Assembly (NCBI RefSeq): GCF_013415885.1
Contig: NZ_CP058910.1
Location: 2,790,001-2,854,000, forward strand
Source: Halosimplex rubrum
Lineage (GTDB): Archaea > Halobacteriota > Halobacteria > Halobacteriales > Haloarculaceae
Reading direction: 5' to 3'
DNA: 64,000 bases
The notes beneath the pieces are model-generated. The model saw nothing but the letters and a program-made list of their open reading frames with translations, was not told where the DNA came from and searched no databases. Of this stretch, positions 51,271 to 60,362 are shown one piece after another. How positions within the stretch are numbered: position 1 is the first letter of the stretch; each line of letters opens with the position of its first letter. The translations under genes were made by a program, and so were the position numbers.

Positions 51271-52656
51271 ATGGTAGCGACGATGATTGATGCCATCTCC
51301 GAAGCTCTACGTATCGGAGTGGGCTTCCTCTGGACGGCAGCGTGGGCGATCATCATGGGCCTCACGATCACGAGCCTCGTCCAAGTCTACGTCTCCAAGG
51401 AGCGGATGGCGCAGGTCCTCGGCGATGGCGATCTGAGCGGGCTCACCAAGGCGACTGCGTTCGGCGCGGCCAGTAGTGGCTGTAGTTTCGGCGCCGTCGC
51501 CATCGGGAAGGGGTTGTTCAAGAAGGGGGCGCACGCGGTGAACTTCCTCGCGTTCATGTTCGCGTCGACGAACCTCATCGTCGAACTCGGGTTGATGATC
51601 CTGATTCTGCTGGGGTGGGAGTTCCTCGTCGCAGAGTTACTTGGCGGCCTCATCCTCATCGCCGTGATGGCGGTCATCGTTCATCTCACGCTTCCGGAGA
51701 ACCTCTTCGATGAGGTGCGAGAGACGCTCAACGAGCGCGATCACGAGGCGGGCGTCACCGAGGATCCAACTTGCGGGATGGAAGGCAAAGACGAGTACAC
51801 GCTTACGACTGACGGCGGTGAGACGCTCAAGTTCTGCTCGGAGGGGTGTATGGAGACTTACCGCCAGGAGATGTCGAGTCGCGGTGGGTGGCGTGACGAG
51901 TTGCTGTCGTGGGGTGGCTGGTACAAAGTCGGGAATCAGTACCGCAAGGAGTGGTCGATGATCTGGAAGGACATCGTCGCTGGCTTCCTCATCTCGGGGT
52001 TCGTCATCGTCTTCGTCCCGCAGTGGGTGTGGAACACGCTGTTCATTCAGGGCGACGGCCTGCTCGTGACCGCCGAGAACGCAATTATGGGTGTCACCAT
52101 AGCCGTCCTCAGTTTCGTTGGCAGTATGGGCAACGTCCCGTTCGCCGTCGCGCTGTGGGGCGGTGGCGTCAGCTTCGCCGGGATCATCGCGTTCGTCTAC
52201 GCTGACCTCATCACGATTCCCGTGCTGAACGTCTACCGGAAGTACTACGGCTGGAAGATCATGCTGTACATCCTCGGCGTCTTTTTCGTGACGATGGCGT
52301 TCACTGGCTTCCTCATGGAGCTGCTGTTCGACGCGCTGGGAATCGTTCCGGATCTGGCGGGCGGCGAGACGGCGACGGAGCAGACGTACTTCAAACTCAA
52401 CTACACGTTCTATCTCAACCTCATCGCGTTCGCGCTCTCCGGGTTCCTGCTGTATGTTTATCGTCGCGGTCTCGGTGCGCCCGGCCAGTACCGCGACCCC
52501 GTCTGTGGGATGCGGACTGACGACAGCGAGCCATCGGCGACGCACGACGGCGAGACGTACTACTTCTGCTCGCAGACCTGCAAGGAGACCTTCGGGGAAA
52601 ACCCGGACGAATACGCCACCGGGCATCCGATGGTGATGGAGGGGCACGACCACTGA
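51271..52656 (+). CDS. YHS-domain permease, two YHS modules
   Basis: 461 residues. Permease-type membrane core with Gly/Cys-rich helix motifs (AASSGCSFGAVAIGKGLF, then FASTNLIVELGLMI, and GSMGNVPFAVALW). YHS modules lie in the loop near residue 165-205 (DPTCGMEGK...FCSEGCMETY) and at the C-terminus (RDPVCGMRTD...FCSQTCKETF), each with Cys residues for metal. Related permeases occur with copper-resistance genes, so metal export is the likely role. It pairs with a second YHS permease on the opposite strand at 55568. Confidence 0.82.
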   Translation: MVATMIDAISEALRIGVGFLWTAAWAIIMGLTITSLVQVYVSKERMAQVLGDGDLSGLTKATAFGAASSGCSFGAVAIGKGLFKKGAHAVNFLAFMFASTNLIVELGLMILILLGWEFLVAELLGGLILIAVMAVIVHLTLPENLFDEVRETLNERDHEAGVTEDPTCGMEGKDEYTLTTDGGETLKFCSEGCMETYRQEMSSRGGWRDELLSWGGWYKVGNQYRKEWSMIWKDIVAGFLISGFVIVFVPQWVWNTLFIQGDGLLVTAENAIMGVTIAVLSFVGSMGNVPFAVALWGGGVSFAGIIAFVYADLITIPVLNVYRKYYGWKIMLYILGVFFVTMAFTGFLMELLFDALGIVPDLAGGETATEQTYFKLNYTFYLNLIAFALSGFLLYVYRRGLGAPGQYRDPVCGMRTDDSEPSATHDGETYYFCSQTCKETFGENPDEYATGHPMVMEGHDH

Positions 52657-52811
52657 CGGACAGCTCGTTGATGGTTCACAGTCTCGATTGAGTACGTCAG
52701 TCGTGCTTGGACACATCCGCTGACGCGGCAATACTGAACACGCTACCGTGACTCTTGAGCAGAGAGAATTGGAAGCCGAATTTATGATACCCGCCTTTGA
52801 ATTCTGACTGA

Positions 52812-53261
52812 ATGTACGACCGAATTCTCCTGTCGACCGATGGAACTGTTGCGTCTGAAGATGCTGAAACGCATGCACTCGAGCTCGCAGCCGCTCACAA
52901 CGCAGTCCTCCATGTGCTCTACGTCGTTGACGAGGATGTCGTAACTGCGTACAGCGGGGACGAGTACGTCGACGAAGCCGAAGGTCCCGAACACGGTCTC
53001 GAAGAACACGGCGAGGAGACGCTTTCCGAACTCCGACGTCGAGCCGCAGAAACCGATGTCGATGTCGAGACGGCAATGCAACATGGCCGCCCCGCTGAGA
53101 CCATCGTGGACCACGCAGACGACTGTGACGCCGATCTCCTCGTGCTCGGTACCAAACGCCGGCCGGACGAATATCGTGCGTTGCTCGGAAGTGTCACCGA
53201 CCGCGTCCTTCGGCTGACGACGCGTCCGGCAACCGTCGTGAAAACCGAAGTCAGCGAGTAG
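52812..53261 (+). CDS. Universal stress protein (UspA family)
   Basis: 149 residues, standard Usp fold: MYDRILLSTDG start, and the ATP-binding-type stretch ADLLVLGTKRRPDEYRALLGSVTDRVL near the C-terminus. Expected to help survive stress, possibly metal stress given the neighbours. A TATA-like AATTTATGAT lies about 25-30 nt upstream of the ATG, typical for a leaderless haloarchaeal gene. Confidence 0.88.
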   Translation: MYDRILLSTDGTVASEDAETHALELAAAHNAVLHVLYVVDEDVVTAYSGDEYVDEAEGPEHGLEEHGEETLSELRRRAAETDVDVETAMQHGRPAETIVDHADDCDADLLVLGTKRRPDEYRALLGSVTDRVLRLTTRPATVVKTEVSE

Positions 53262-53275
53262 GGAACGACCGTCCG

Positions 53276-53671
53276 TTACCGTCCATCATCTGGTGTGAGA
53301 CGGGCGCGACGGCGGTCAAACTCCTCGTCGTCGATCTCGCCACGGGCGTACCGCTCTTGGAGGACGGCGAGTGCGCTATCCTCAGCGGGGCCGTTCGATT
53401 GCGACCGCGTTCCCAGCCAGTAGATGAAACCGAGGGGGACGGCGACGAGGAGTGCCATCCACAGGAGCCCGAACAGCATCATCCCCCAGCCCCAGCTACC
53501 CCATTCGGCCATGTGGCCGTCGTTCCACATCCCGTCGTGCCAGCCCCACATCATTGCATCTGGGACAGTCGCGTGTGTTAGCGCCATTCCGGCGACGACG
53601 GCCAGAGCCAGCGCTCCGACGACGATGAGTCCCAGAGAACGAATCCCGCGTGCTTGAATTGGATTTTGCAT
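53276..53671 (-). CDS. SHOCT-domain membrane protein, second copy
   Basis: 131 residues. Two hydrophobic segments (GLIVVGALALAVVAGMAL and WGMMLFGLLWMALLVAVPLGFIYWLG) flank a His/Met/Trp-rich segment (MMWGWHDGMWNDGHMAEW). A C-terminal SHOCT domain (VLQERYARGEIDDEEFDRRRARL) follows. It parallels the protein at 50717 in layout. It is 29 nt downstream of the DoxX gene on the same strand, so they are probably one operon. Confidence 0.75.
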   Translation of the reverse strand: MQNPIQARGIRSLGLIVVGALALAVVAGMALTHATVPDAMMWGWHDGMWNDGHMAEWGSWGWGMMLFGLLWMALLVAVPLGFIYWLGTRSQSNGPAEDSALAVLQERYARGEIDDEEFDRRRARLTPDDGR

Positions 53672-53699
53672 TGTTGTACTCCCAAAGGTCTCGGCGTGG

Positions 53700-54260
53700 T
53701 TAGCCGAGGATGTATTCGAGGGCGGGGTAGCGCTCGACGAGCGTCTCGCCGCCGACGTCGTAGTTCTCGATGTACTGGTCGAGGCCCAGGATGCGGCCCG
53801 CGGCGAACGCGGCGACCGCGAGGAACACGAGCATGTACGCGAAGTCCCCGTTGATGAACCCGTGGCCCATGTCCCAGTTCCCGAAGTAGAACATGAGCAT
53901 CATGAGCGCGCCGAAGAACGCCGCGAGGCGGACGAACGCGCCGACGAGCAGGCCGAGGCCGATGAACAGCTCGCCCCACGGCACGGCGACGTTCGCGAAC
54001 TCGACGAACCACGGCGTGCTACCCATCCACGCGAACATGCCCGCGAGCGGGTTGCCGTTGGTCGCCGCGACGTTCGACAGGTAGCCGCCGGCGGCGAACT
54101 CGCCGGTGATCTTCGTGAACCCGGAGTACGCGAACGCGTACCCCATCATGAGCCGGAGCGCGAGCACGAACCACGCGCTGAGGCTGTGGACTTTCCCGCC
54201 GACGGTCAGGCCGCCGACTCTGCTCTCGAGCTGGTTCATGCCGGAGTCGAGTGTGGACAT
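53700..54260 (-). CDS. DoxX-family membrane protein
   Basis: 186 residues with four to five membrane helices typical of DoxX (LALRLMMGYAFAYSGFTKI; GELFIGLGLLVGAFVRLAAFFG; MLMFYFGNWD; DFAYMLVFLAVAAFAAGRILG). Members act as small membrane quinone-linked or redox subunits; here the specific role is unknown. The second SHOCT gene lies 28 nt downstream, so the two may be expressed together from the promoter before 54260. Confidence 0.85.
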   Translation of the reverse strand: MSTLDSGMNQLESRVGGLTVGGKVHSLSAWFVLALRLMMGYAFAYSGFTKITGEFAAGGYLSNVAATNGNPLAGMFAWMGSTPWFVEFANVAVPWGELFIGLGLLVGAFVRLAAFFGALMMLMFYFGNWDMGHGFINGDFAYMLVFLAVAAFAAGRILGLDQYIENYDVGGETLVERYPALEYILG

Positions 54261-54374
54261 AATTATTGCACCTTCAACTATCAGTAGGCGGAGTAAGACG
54301 ATATAATAGCGAGCCGGCGTTCTGAGTCAGAAAACCGGGGGACTATATTACCCTCCTGTCGCGAGTACGGACGT

Positions 54375-54725
54375 GTGACTGAGGAGGCCGACCCGTCGGA
54401 CATCTTCGCGACGCTCGACGACGAGTACGCCCGCGACATCCTCGTGGCGACGAAGACTGACCGACTGTCTGCGAAGGAACTCAGCGAGGAATGCGACATG
54501 TCACGCCCGACCGTCTCGCGGCGTGTCACCAGCCTCGTCGAGCAGGGCCTCCTCGAGGAGTACACGCACGTCGATCCCGGTGGCCGGCACTACAGCGAGT
54601 ACGAGGCACGCCTCGAACGCGTCGAAGTCCTCCTGCAGGCGGAGGGGTTCGATGTCCAGATCGATGTCCGGCCGGACCCCGCCGACCGGATCACGTCCAT
54701 ATTCGAGGAGATGCGGGGAGACTGA
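54375..54725 (+). CDS. Winged-helix transcriptional regulator
   Basis: 116 residues from GTG 54375. The HTH reads DEYARDILVATKTDRLSAKELSEECDMSRPTVSRRVTSLVEQGLLEEY, the typical haloarchaeal ArsR-like winged helix. No C-terminal metal-binding Cys are present. The next gene starts 3 nt after its stop, so they form an operon. It is divergent from the DoxX operon, which it may control. Confidence 0.8.
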   Translation: MTEEADPSDIFATLDDEYARDILVATKTDRLSAKELSEECDMSRPTVSRRVTSLVEQGLLEEYTHVDPGGRHYSEYEARLERVEVLLQAEGFDVQIDVRPDPADRITSIFEEMRGD

Positions 54726-54728
54726 CTC

Positions 54729-55004
54729 ATGGAACACACGTTATTCGTCATTGGCAAGCTGTTCACGACCGTATTGGCGCTGGTCATCGCCTACCAGGCC
54801 TATCGCGGATACCAACGGCATCACACACAGTTGCTGCTGTACGTCGCCGCTGGCTTCGCGCTGGTCGGGCTGGGCGGCCTTCTCGAAGGCGTTCTCTTCG
54901 AACTCCTCCAAGTGTCTATCTTCGAAGCGGGATTCGTCGCAGCACTCGTCACCGCCGCCGGGATGCTGTCGATCCTCTACGCTCTGTATGCCCCGAACCC
55001 CTGA
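54729..55004 (+). CDS. Small three-helix membrane protein (DUF7521-like)
   Basis: 91 residues, almost entirely hydrophobic: FVIGKLFTTVLALVIAYQAY, LLLYVAAGFALVGLGGLLEG, and FVAALVTAAGMLSILYALYA. This layout matches the small three-helix proteins commonly paired with winged-helix regulators in haloarchaea, where they are thought to sense or buffer the membrane. It starts 3 nt after the regulator. Confidence 0.7.
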   Translation: MEHTLFVIGKLFTTVLALVIAYQAYRGYQRHHTQLLLYVAAGFALVGLGGLLEGVLFELLQVSIFEAGFVAALVTAAGMLSILYALYAPNP

Positions 55005-55141
55005 GGATTCGGGACGTTCATTCGAAAAGCGGCCTCTGGGCGTCGTTCCCGATTAGAAGCCACTATTCTTCGGACTCCCCTTATTCTCGCCAGTGTAGGA
55101 CCGCAGCGGGAATTATGTCCGTACCGGTCCTACCATATCGT

Positions 55142-55537
55142 ATGATTCGAACACTCGTGGGTGTCCTTGGCGCTCTCTCAGCGCTGTTCCCGGACGAAAT
55201 CGTCGAGCTCTTCGAGAAACTCGCGATTGCGAATCCAAGCGAGGGAACGGTGAGAGGGTGGGTACGTCCAGCAGTCCGGTCGGAGGGCGTTCTGATAGCT
55301 GCGATTTCCCTCTTTAACGGGCGGGCATACACGTGGCTAATGAATCTTACCGGCCTGTTCGGCGCGATCGTCCTCCTGTTTCCCGATCTGTATCGGAGAT
55401 TTGCCACCGCGTTCCTGTACGAGCGTCCGGAGTCGATCGAATGGAACGAGCGATTCAAATCGGCCGTTCGGGCTATCGGCGCACTATACGTCTTTTTAGC
55501 AGCGAAGACGTACAGAGAGCGCCACAACGATACCTGA
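55142..55537 (+). CDS. Small membrane protein, 131 aa
   Basis: Starts MIRTLVGVLGALSALFPDEIV. Hydrophobic segments at the N-terminus, in the middle (WLMNLTGLFGAIVLLFPDLY) and near the C-terminus (AVRAIGALYVFLAAKTY). Unknown function. ATG 55142 begins the coherent reading; earlier in-frame sequence is shadow of other genes. It converges with the YHS permease at 55568. Confidence 0.6.
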   Translation: MIRTLVGVLGALSALFPDEIVELFEKLAIANPSEGTVRGWVRPAVRSEGVLIAAISLFNGRAYTWLMNLTGLFGAIVLLFPDLYRRFATAFLYERPESIEWNERFKSAVRAIGALYVFLAAKTYRERHNDT

Positions 55538-55567
55538 TCCTACCTGCCATCGACAGCTGGCCAAGGG

Positions 55568-56902
55568 TCAGTTCATCATCGTCGCGTGGTCTTCACTACT
55601 GCGTTCCCCGCCGCCGACTGAATCCTGATTGTGGAGCCAGTAGAGGAACAGGAAGAACACAGTCGCGAGGACGTTCAATACGAGCTTGTAGTTGAGTTCG
55701 ATGGATACCTCGGCAGCCTCGGCGGCAGCCCGCGAGGGGATGAGGCCGACGCTCAGGAAGAGGAAGTGAATCACGAACCCGACGATGACTGCAGCGACGA
55801 AGATCATCAGAGACAGAACCGCCGCGAACGTCGTTCCGTAGTACTCGTCGTAGGCTTTCATGATCGGGGGGACGATGAGGTCAGCGAAGATGTACGAGAG
55901 CACCGATCCGAATGGCAGCCCCCGTGTCCAGAGAACGGTGCCGAACGGGACATTCCCGACCGAACAGACGAAGGTGACGACACCAATAATCGCCCCCAGC
56001 GCAGCCGTCCAGAGGACGTACACCGGCAAGCCGAACGTGGCTCCGGAAAAGACGCTCGTCCAGACTGATTCGGGGATGAACCCGGCAATGAGGCCGGCGA
56101 AGATGAACCCGATAGCGATTTCATCCCACAACATCGCCCATTCTTTCCACTGTTTGTCCGCGAGCGACTTCCACCCCGACCATGAGGTCGCCTTCTCCGG
56201 GATAGAGGTGTTCGCCGCTTCCGGGTCGAAGGAGTCCTTGCAGGACTGTGAACAGAAGTAGTACGTCTGGCCATCGTGTTCGATGGAGTAGTCCGTCTCC
56301 TCGGGATCGACGTCCATCCCACAGACGGGGTCCTGTACGGTGATCCCCTCGTCGTCGGTGACATTCTCGCGTGCTTCGTCGAGAATCTTGTCGGGAACGA
56401 CGTAGACGAAGCCGACCGACATCAGGCCGATGAGGAGCAGCCCACCGATGATGTCGGCAAGCAGGAACTCCCAGCCGAGCAGCAGCCAGATGACGATCCC
56501 GATCTCGATGACGAGATTCGTTGAGGCGAACTGGAACGCTGCTAGCGCCGCCGCCGCGGACGCTCCCTTCTTGTAGAGGTTCTTTGCCGTAGCGATAGCT
56601 GAGTACGAACACGACGAGGAGACGAACCCGAAGAACGTAGCGACGCCGAGCGATCGCGGACCGTGGCCTTCGAGCAGCTCCGAGATCTGCTGGGTCGATA
56701 CCCACGCCTCAACGCCGCCGGCGATAGCGAACCCGAGGACGAGCGCCCACCAGGTGATCCACGCCATCGCGGCGGTCGTTGTCGCGGCCTGCCGCGCGCT
56801 CTCCGCGAAGAACGTCCCGAGGGATTGGTTGGTCGTCACGAGGCCGATGGTGACAGTGATTACGGCGATGACCGTGAGGATCGCGTAATCTGATCTGTCC
56901 AT
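55568..56902 (-). CDS. YHS-domain permease, one YHS module
   Basis: 444 residues with a permease core like the 51271 protein (FFGFVSSSCSYSAIATAKNLYKKG; FASTNLVIEIGIVIW; VCSVGNVPFGTVLW). One YHS module near residues 193-230 (QDPVCGMDVDPEE...FCSQSCKDSF). It lacks the C-terminal YHS of the other permease. The pair probably handles the same class of metal at the cytoplasmic membrane. It is flanked by a gap and an ABC transporter operon. Confidence 0.82.
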   Translation of the reverse strand: MDRSDYAILTVIAVITVTIGLVTTNQSLGTFFAESARQAATTTAAMAWITWWALVLGFAIAGGVEAWVSTQQISELLEGHGPRSLGVATFFGFVSSSCSYSAIATAKNLYKKGASAAAALAAFQFASTNLVIEIGIVIWLLLGWEFLLADIIGGLLLIGLMSVGFVYVVPDKILDEARENVTDDEGITVQDPVCGMDVDPEETDYSIEHDGQTYYFCSQSCKDSFDPEAANTSIPEKATSWSGWKSLADKQWKEWAMLWDEIAIGFIFAGLIAGFIPESVWTSVFSGATFGLPVYVLWTAALGAIIGVVTFVCSVGNVPFGTVLWTRGLPFGSVLSYIFADLIVPPIMKAYDEYYGTTFAAVLSLMIFVAAVIVGFVIHFLFLSVGLIPSRAAAEAAEVSIELNYKLVLNVLATVFFLFLYWLHNQDSVGGGERSSEDHATMMN

Positions 56903-57253
56903 TATCGAGGTGTTCTATGATACGGGTCCTCTTCCTAATGCGCTTGTGGCTTCTATCGCGGGCTGTCTCGTGTGTTGGTCTTTCGATTCCATGGTTGTAT
57001 CCGGGGGAGAGATTTGGAATCTGAGCCGGGCCTTCAGCGAGGTATTACGGAGTTGTAGCTGATGGAGTGGATGCTCACAAGCTTGTCTCCCTCAGCGAGA
57101 CGGTGATATGATTGGTGAATTAACGGTCCTGACGCCGGAACCACAGCTGTGGCATGATCTGGATTACGAAATTAGTAAACGGCCATTCGTTTTGGATATA
57201 ATTTTTGTGCGGTCTGATACTGGGGTTTCCTAAGCGAAATCGCATTAGAACAT
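56903..57253. other. Intergenic region before the ABC exporter operon
   Basis: 351 bp, divergent promoters for the YHS permease and the ABC genes. An AT-rich stretch (ATATAATTTTTG) at about 57198-57209 is a candidate TATA for the ABC operon, 65-75 nt before the ATG. A 42-codon ORF at 57108-57236 is not convincing. I saw nothing else. Confidence 0.5.
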
Positions 57254-57274
57254 GTGTCCGTACATACGAATGTG

Positions 57275-58093
57275 ATGAACGGAGCTTCCAAGGGTGACGA
57301 CGCCAGAGGTACCGCGGACAGTTCTGGTGACACCGTCGTTAGTGCGAACAGCGTCGAGAAGACCTACGACTCTATCCTCCCGTTCACCCGATCCGTCGAA
57401 GTACTCGACGGCGCGACCCTCCACGTCGAGCGTGGACAGGTTGTCGGGATAATGGGCGAGAACGGGAGCGGGAAGTCGACGCTCATGGGCATCCTCGCCG
57501 GTGTCCTTGACCATGACGCCGGCGAGGTTGAACGGGCGGGCTCTATCGGCTGGTGTCCGCAGGAGCCGCGGCTGTACGACCGGCTGACCGTCGACGAGAC
57601 CTTCCAACTGTTCGGAACTGCCTACGGGATGAGCGACGACGAGATCGTCGACGCCAGAGCGTGGCTGACCGACGTGCTGGACTTCGAGCGCTTCCGTGAC
57701 AGGCAGATCCGCCACCTCAGCGGCGGGAACCGGCAGAAAGTCAACCTCTCGGTCGCGTTGATGCACGAGCCCGACCTCCTCCTCCTCGACGAACCGTACA
57801 CCGGGTTCGACTGGGAGACGTTCCTGGCCTTCTGGGACTTAACTGAAGAGCTTCGCACCCGCGGCGTCGGTGTCGCCATCATCTCTCACATCATCAACGA
57901 GCGCGACCGGTTCGACGTCGTCTACGAGCTCCACGAAGGCCACCTCCACAGACAGGAGATCGGCGACGACGATGGCCTCAGCTCGGAGCCAACAGACGAC
58001 GACGTCGCCTGCGAGCGGACCGCCTCATTTATCGACGAGGCTGGTGCCGGGAGCGGTCAGCGAGCGACCGCCGGACAGGAGGAAAGCGAATGA
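57275..58093 (+). CDS. ABC exporter ATPase
   Basis: 272 residues from ATG 57275 (GTG 57254 would add seven). Walker A GENGSGKST, signature LSGGNRQKV, Walker B LLLLDEP, and a final His-loop ISHI. The first 40 residues are haloarchaea-type Ser/Asp-rich. The C-terminal tail is acidic. The next gene's ATG overlaps its stop (ATGA), so ATPase and permeases are coupled. Likely exports a metal, peptide or other toxic compound. Confidence 0.88.
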   Translation: MNGASKGDDARGTADSSGDTVVSANSVEKTYDSILPFTRSVEVLDGATLHVERGQVVGIMGENGSGKSTLMGILAGVLDHDAGEVERAGSIGWCPQEPRLYDRLTVDETFQLFGTAYGMSDDEIVDARAWLTDVLDFERFRDRQIRHLSGGNRQKVNLSVALMHEPDLLLLDEPYTGFDWETFLAFWDLTEELRTRGVGVAIISHIINERDRFDVVYELHEGHLHRQEIGDDDGLSSEPTDDDVACERTASFIDEAGAGSGQRATAGQEESE

Positions 58094-58836
58094 GCACCGT
58101 TCACCGGACTCTGGCGGGCATCCAAGCGAGCACGCGTTCGTTCGTCCGGGAGCCGTTCACCGTCGTGTTGCTGGTCGTCCTGCCGGCGCTGTCGATCCAG
58201 ATTTACGGGATCGGCATGGGGCAGTTTCCCGACGTAGGGGTCTTCGCGGTGAGCGGGTCGGTCGCGACAGTCGGACGAATCACCGGCGCCGTGTTCGCCA
58301 CCGGCGCGCTCGCGGGCGTCCTCGGCCTCTTCCAGATGATTAGCGCCCGGCACGCCGACCGCAGACTCGCTATCTGTGGCTTTCGCGGCGTCGAACTCGT
58401 CACCGCACGGTTCGCGACCGTCGCCGTCGCGAGCGCCGTCGTCAGTGTGGTCGCCACGCTCTCTCTGATTGTCCTCGTTGACGACCCGATTAGAGCACCG
58501 CTCGCCGCGTTCGGAGGGCTCGCGATAGCCGGTGCCATATACGGCCTGCTCGGCATCGTCGTCGGCAGCGTGCTCCCGAGGGAACTCGAGGGCTCGCTGT
58601 TGCTAGTCATCCTGGCCGACGTGGACAATGTGTTCGCGAGCGGCCTGTTCGGCATCGAGGATAGCATCACGCAGTTCGCACCGCTCGCGCACCCGCACGC
58701 CATCGTGACGGAGGCCGTCGTCGAGGGCGCGCTAGCGACCGGACACCTCGTCCCGGCTCTCGGCCACCTTTCGCTATTTGCCCTCTTGAGCGTCGCCGCG
58801 TACACGTACCAGCTCGAGTCAGGAGGTGACGCCTGA
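58090..58836 (+). CDS. ABC-2-type permease, subunit 1
   Basis: 248 residues with about six membrane segments, including FTVVLLVVLPALSIQIYGIG and a central block GGLAIAGAIYGLLGIVVGSVL. The pattern matches ABC-2/NosY-like permeases. Its ATG overlaps the ATPase stop (ATGA), and the second permease begins at its last base. It forms the membrane half of the exporter with the next gene. Confidence 0.82.
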   Translation: MSTVHRTLAGIQASTRSFVREPFTVVLLVVLPALSIQIYGIGMGQFPDVGVFAVSGSVATVGRITGAVFATGALAGVLGLFQMISARHADRRLAICGFRGVELVTARFATVAVASAVVSVVATLSLIVLVDDPIRAPLAAFGGLAIAGAIYGLLGIVVGSVLPRELEGSLLLVILADVDNVFASGLFGIEDSITQFAPLAHPHAIVTEAVVEGALATGHLVPALGHLSLFALLSVAAYTYQLESGGDA

Positions 58837-59570
58837 TGAACCGCCGTGTCACGACCGCCGTGCGGATGGGCGTTCGAGAGTTCCGCCGGACGCCGGTCCT
58901 CCTGGCGCTGCTTGTGTTCCTGCCGGCGTACATCATCGGCGCGTTCGTCCTGCTCGTCCCGGATGTCGACGTCCCCGCGACGATTGACGGAACGAGGGTC
59001 GCTGTCCCCATGACGGACTTCGCGGCGGCGTTCATGACGCCCGTTACTGTCGCCATCCTCTCGGGTATCGTCGGACTGTTCCTCGTCCAGACGTCGCAAG
59101 CGGCCGACGACAGGCTCCGGCTGGCCGGCTATACTGCGACTGACCTCGTCGTCTCACGGGTCGGTACGCTCGGACTCGGGATCGTCGTCGTCACGATGGC
59201 GTCGGTTGTCGTCGCCGTGTTCGCGTTTACGCCCGAATCGACCGTTCCGTTCGTCGCCGCGACGCTGCTGGTCGGGCTCACGTACGGTATCCTCGGCGTT
59301 GTTGTCGGCATCGTGTTGGGTCGACTGGGCGGGGTGTACGTGATGCTGTTTTCGCCGATGGTCGACGTCCTCCTGTTCCAGAATCCGCTCGCGACTGACG
59401 CGCCTGAGTGGACGAAACTACTGCCGAGCCACTACGCGACGAACGCGCTCTTCGACGCGGCATTCACGTCGAGCATCGACGTGTGGGATTTCGGCGGTGC
59501 CGTCGCATATACCGTCGGCCTCCTCGTAATCGGCGTGCTGGTCTTCTATCAGGCGACAGACGTCGAGTGA
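58836..59570 (+). CDS. ABC-2-type permease, subunit 2
   Basis: 244 residues, about six membrane helices, similar in pattern to the previous permease (FLPAYIIGAFVLLVPDV; LLVGLTYGILGVVVGIVLG; YTVGLLVIGVLVFYQ). The start overlaps the previous stop by one base. Two tandem related permeases with one ATPase suggest a heterodimeric exporter. The Lrp/TRASH regulator gene converges with it downstream. Confidence 0.82.
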   Translation: MNRRVTTAVRMGVREFRRTPVLLALLVFLPAYIIGAFVLLVPDVDVPATIDGTRVAVPMTDFAAAFMTPVTVAILSGIVGLFLVQTSQAADDRLRLAGYTATDLVVSRVGTLGLGIVVVTMASVVVAVFAFTPESTVPFVAATLLVGLTYGILGVVVGIVLGRLGGVYVMLFSPMVDVLLFQNPLATDAPEWTKLLPSHYATNALFDAAFTSSIDVWDFGGAVAYTVGLLVIGVLVFYQATDVE

Positions 59571-59627
59571 CTTCTCCAACGACCAAAGTCGTGGTAGAAA
59601 TTATGAAGCGCGGTGCGTAATCCCGAA

Positions 59628-60227
59628 TCAGTCAGCCCCCTCTCGGAGTTGCTCGTACTTCTCCTCAAACCGAGCCTCACACGATGGACAACAGAACTGG
59701 TACAGCTCTCCATCGATGCGGGTGGCTGTTCCTTCACTGTCAACTGTATTTCCACACTGAGCGCAGGAGAGCGCGAACTCCGTTTCCCCCAATTCTGGTG
59801 CCCAGTTAGCGCCTGCGAGAAGCGTTACCTCAAAGTCGTCGACTGCTCCGGTGTCGATGGTATCCGCAAGCCAGCTTGCGATGTCTGTATCTGGAACTCT
59901 GGCGTACAGGACTAGGTCCGCTTCGGCAGTGGTAAATACGTGTTCGATGGCGCCTTCGTCGATGAGATCGTCTTTGATCGATGCAGCGCTATGGCTGGCT
60001 GATTCGACATCGAGCGTAATCAGGACCGGAATTCCGCCGCGGAGCTGTGAGCGATCGACGTCAAGCGTGAACCGATTAATAATTCCCATCTCTTGTAGCC
60101 GTTCGACTCGGTCCGACACAGCTGGCGCTGAGAGGTCTACAACATCTGCGATCTCACTGTACGGTCGACGAGCGTCCAACATCAGTAGCTGAATAATCTC
60201 GAGGTCAGTTTCGTCCAAGTCGCGCAT
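59628..60227 (-). CDS. Lrp/AsnC-type regulator with C-terminal TRASH metal domain
   Basis: 199 residues. The N-terminal HTH is AsnC-like (LDETDLEIIQLLMLDARRPYSEIADVVDLSAPAVSDRVERLQ), then an Lrp effector-like domain. The C-terminal TRASH domain carries CAQCGNTVDSEG...FCCPSCEARF with Cys pairs for metal. Such haloarchaeal proteins respond to copper and regulate the adjacent CopZ/CopA-type genes. A TATA-like TTTAGTTA lies about 27 nt before the ATG. It is divergent from the copZ-like gene, so it probably controls both directions. Confidence 0.88.
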   Translation of the reverse strand: MRDLDETDLEIIQLLMLDARRPYSEIADVVDLSAPAVSDRVERLQEMGIINRFTLDVDRSQLRGGIPVLITLDVESASHSAASIKDDLIDEGAIEHVFTTAEADLVLYARVPDTDIASWLADTIDTGAVDDFEVTLLAGANWAPELGETEFALSCAQCGNTVDSEGTATRIDGELYQFCCPSCEARFEEKYEQLREGAD

Positions 60228-60350
60228 AGTAGCACGCCGTTGGCGAGTAACTAAAGAATCACGACCATCTCTGTTTTGATTCTAAAGTCAAACCGAACCT
60301 CATACCAGCCTATCGAAGGAGAAATCCGCTAAAGGGAGGAGGGCATACAT

Positions 60351-60362
60351 TCATACGTATGA
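60351..60362 (+). promoter_or_regulatory. Palindrome over the copZ-like start codon
   Basis: TCATACGTATGA at 60351-60362 is a perfect 12-bp palindrome that contains the ATG of the HMA gene. Protein binding here would block initiation. It shares CATAC/GTATG with the inverted repeat over the 49489 regulator start. Confidence 0.5.

Noticed and set aside
57108-57236. 42-codon ORF MIGELTVLTPEPQLWHD in the gap before the ABC operon
   Set aside because: No recognisable family or promoter, and it spans the probable TATA region of the ABC operon.
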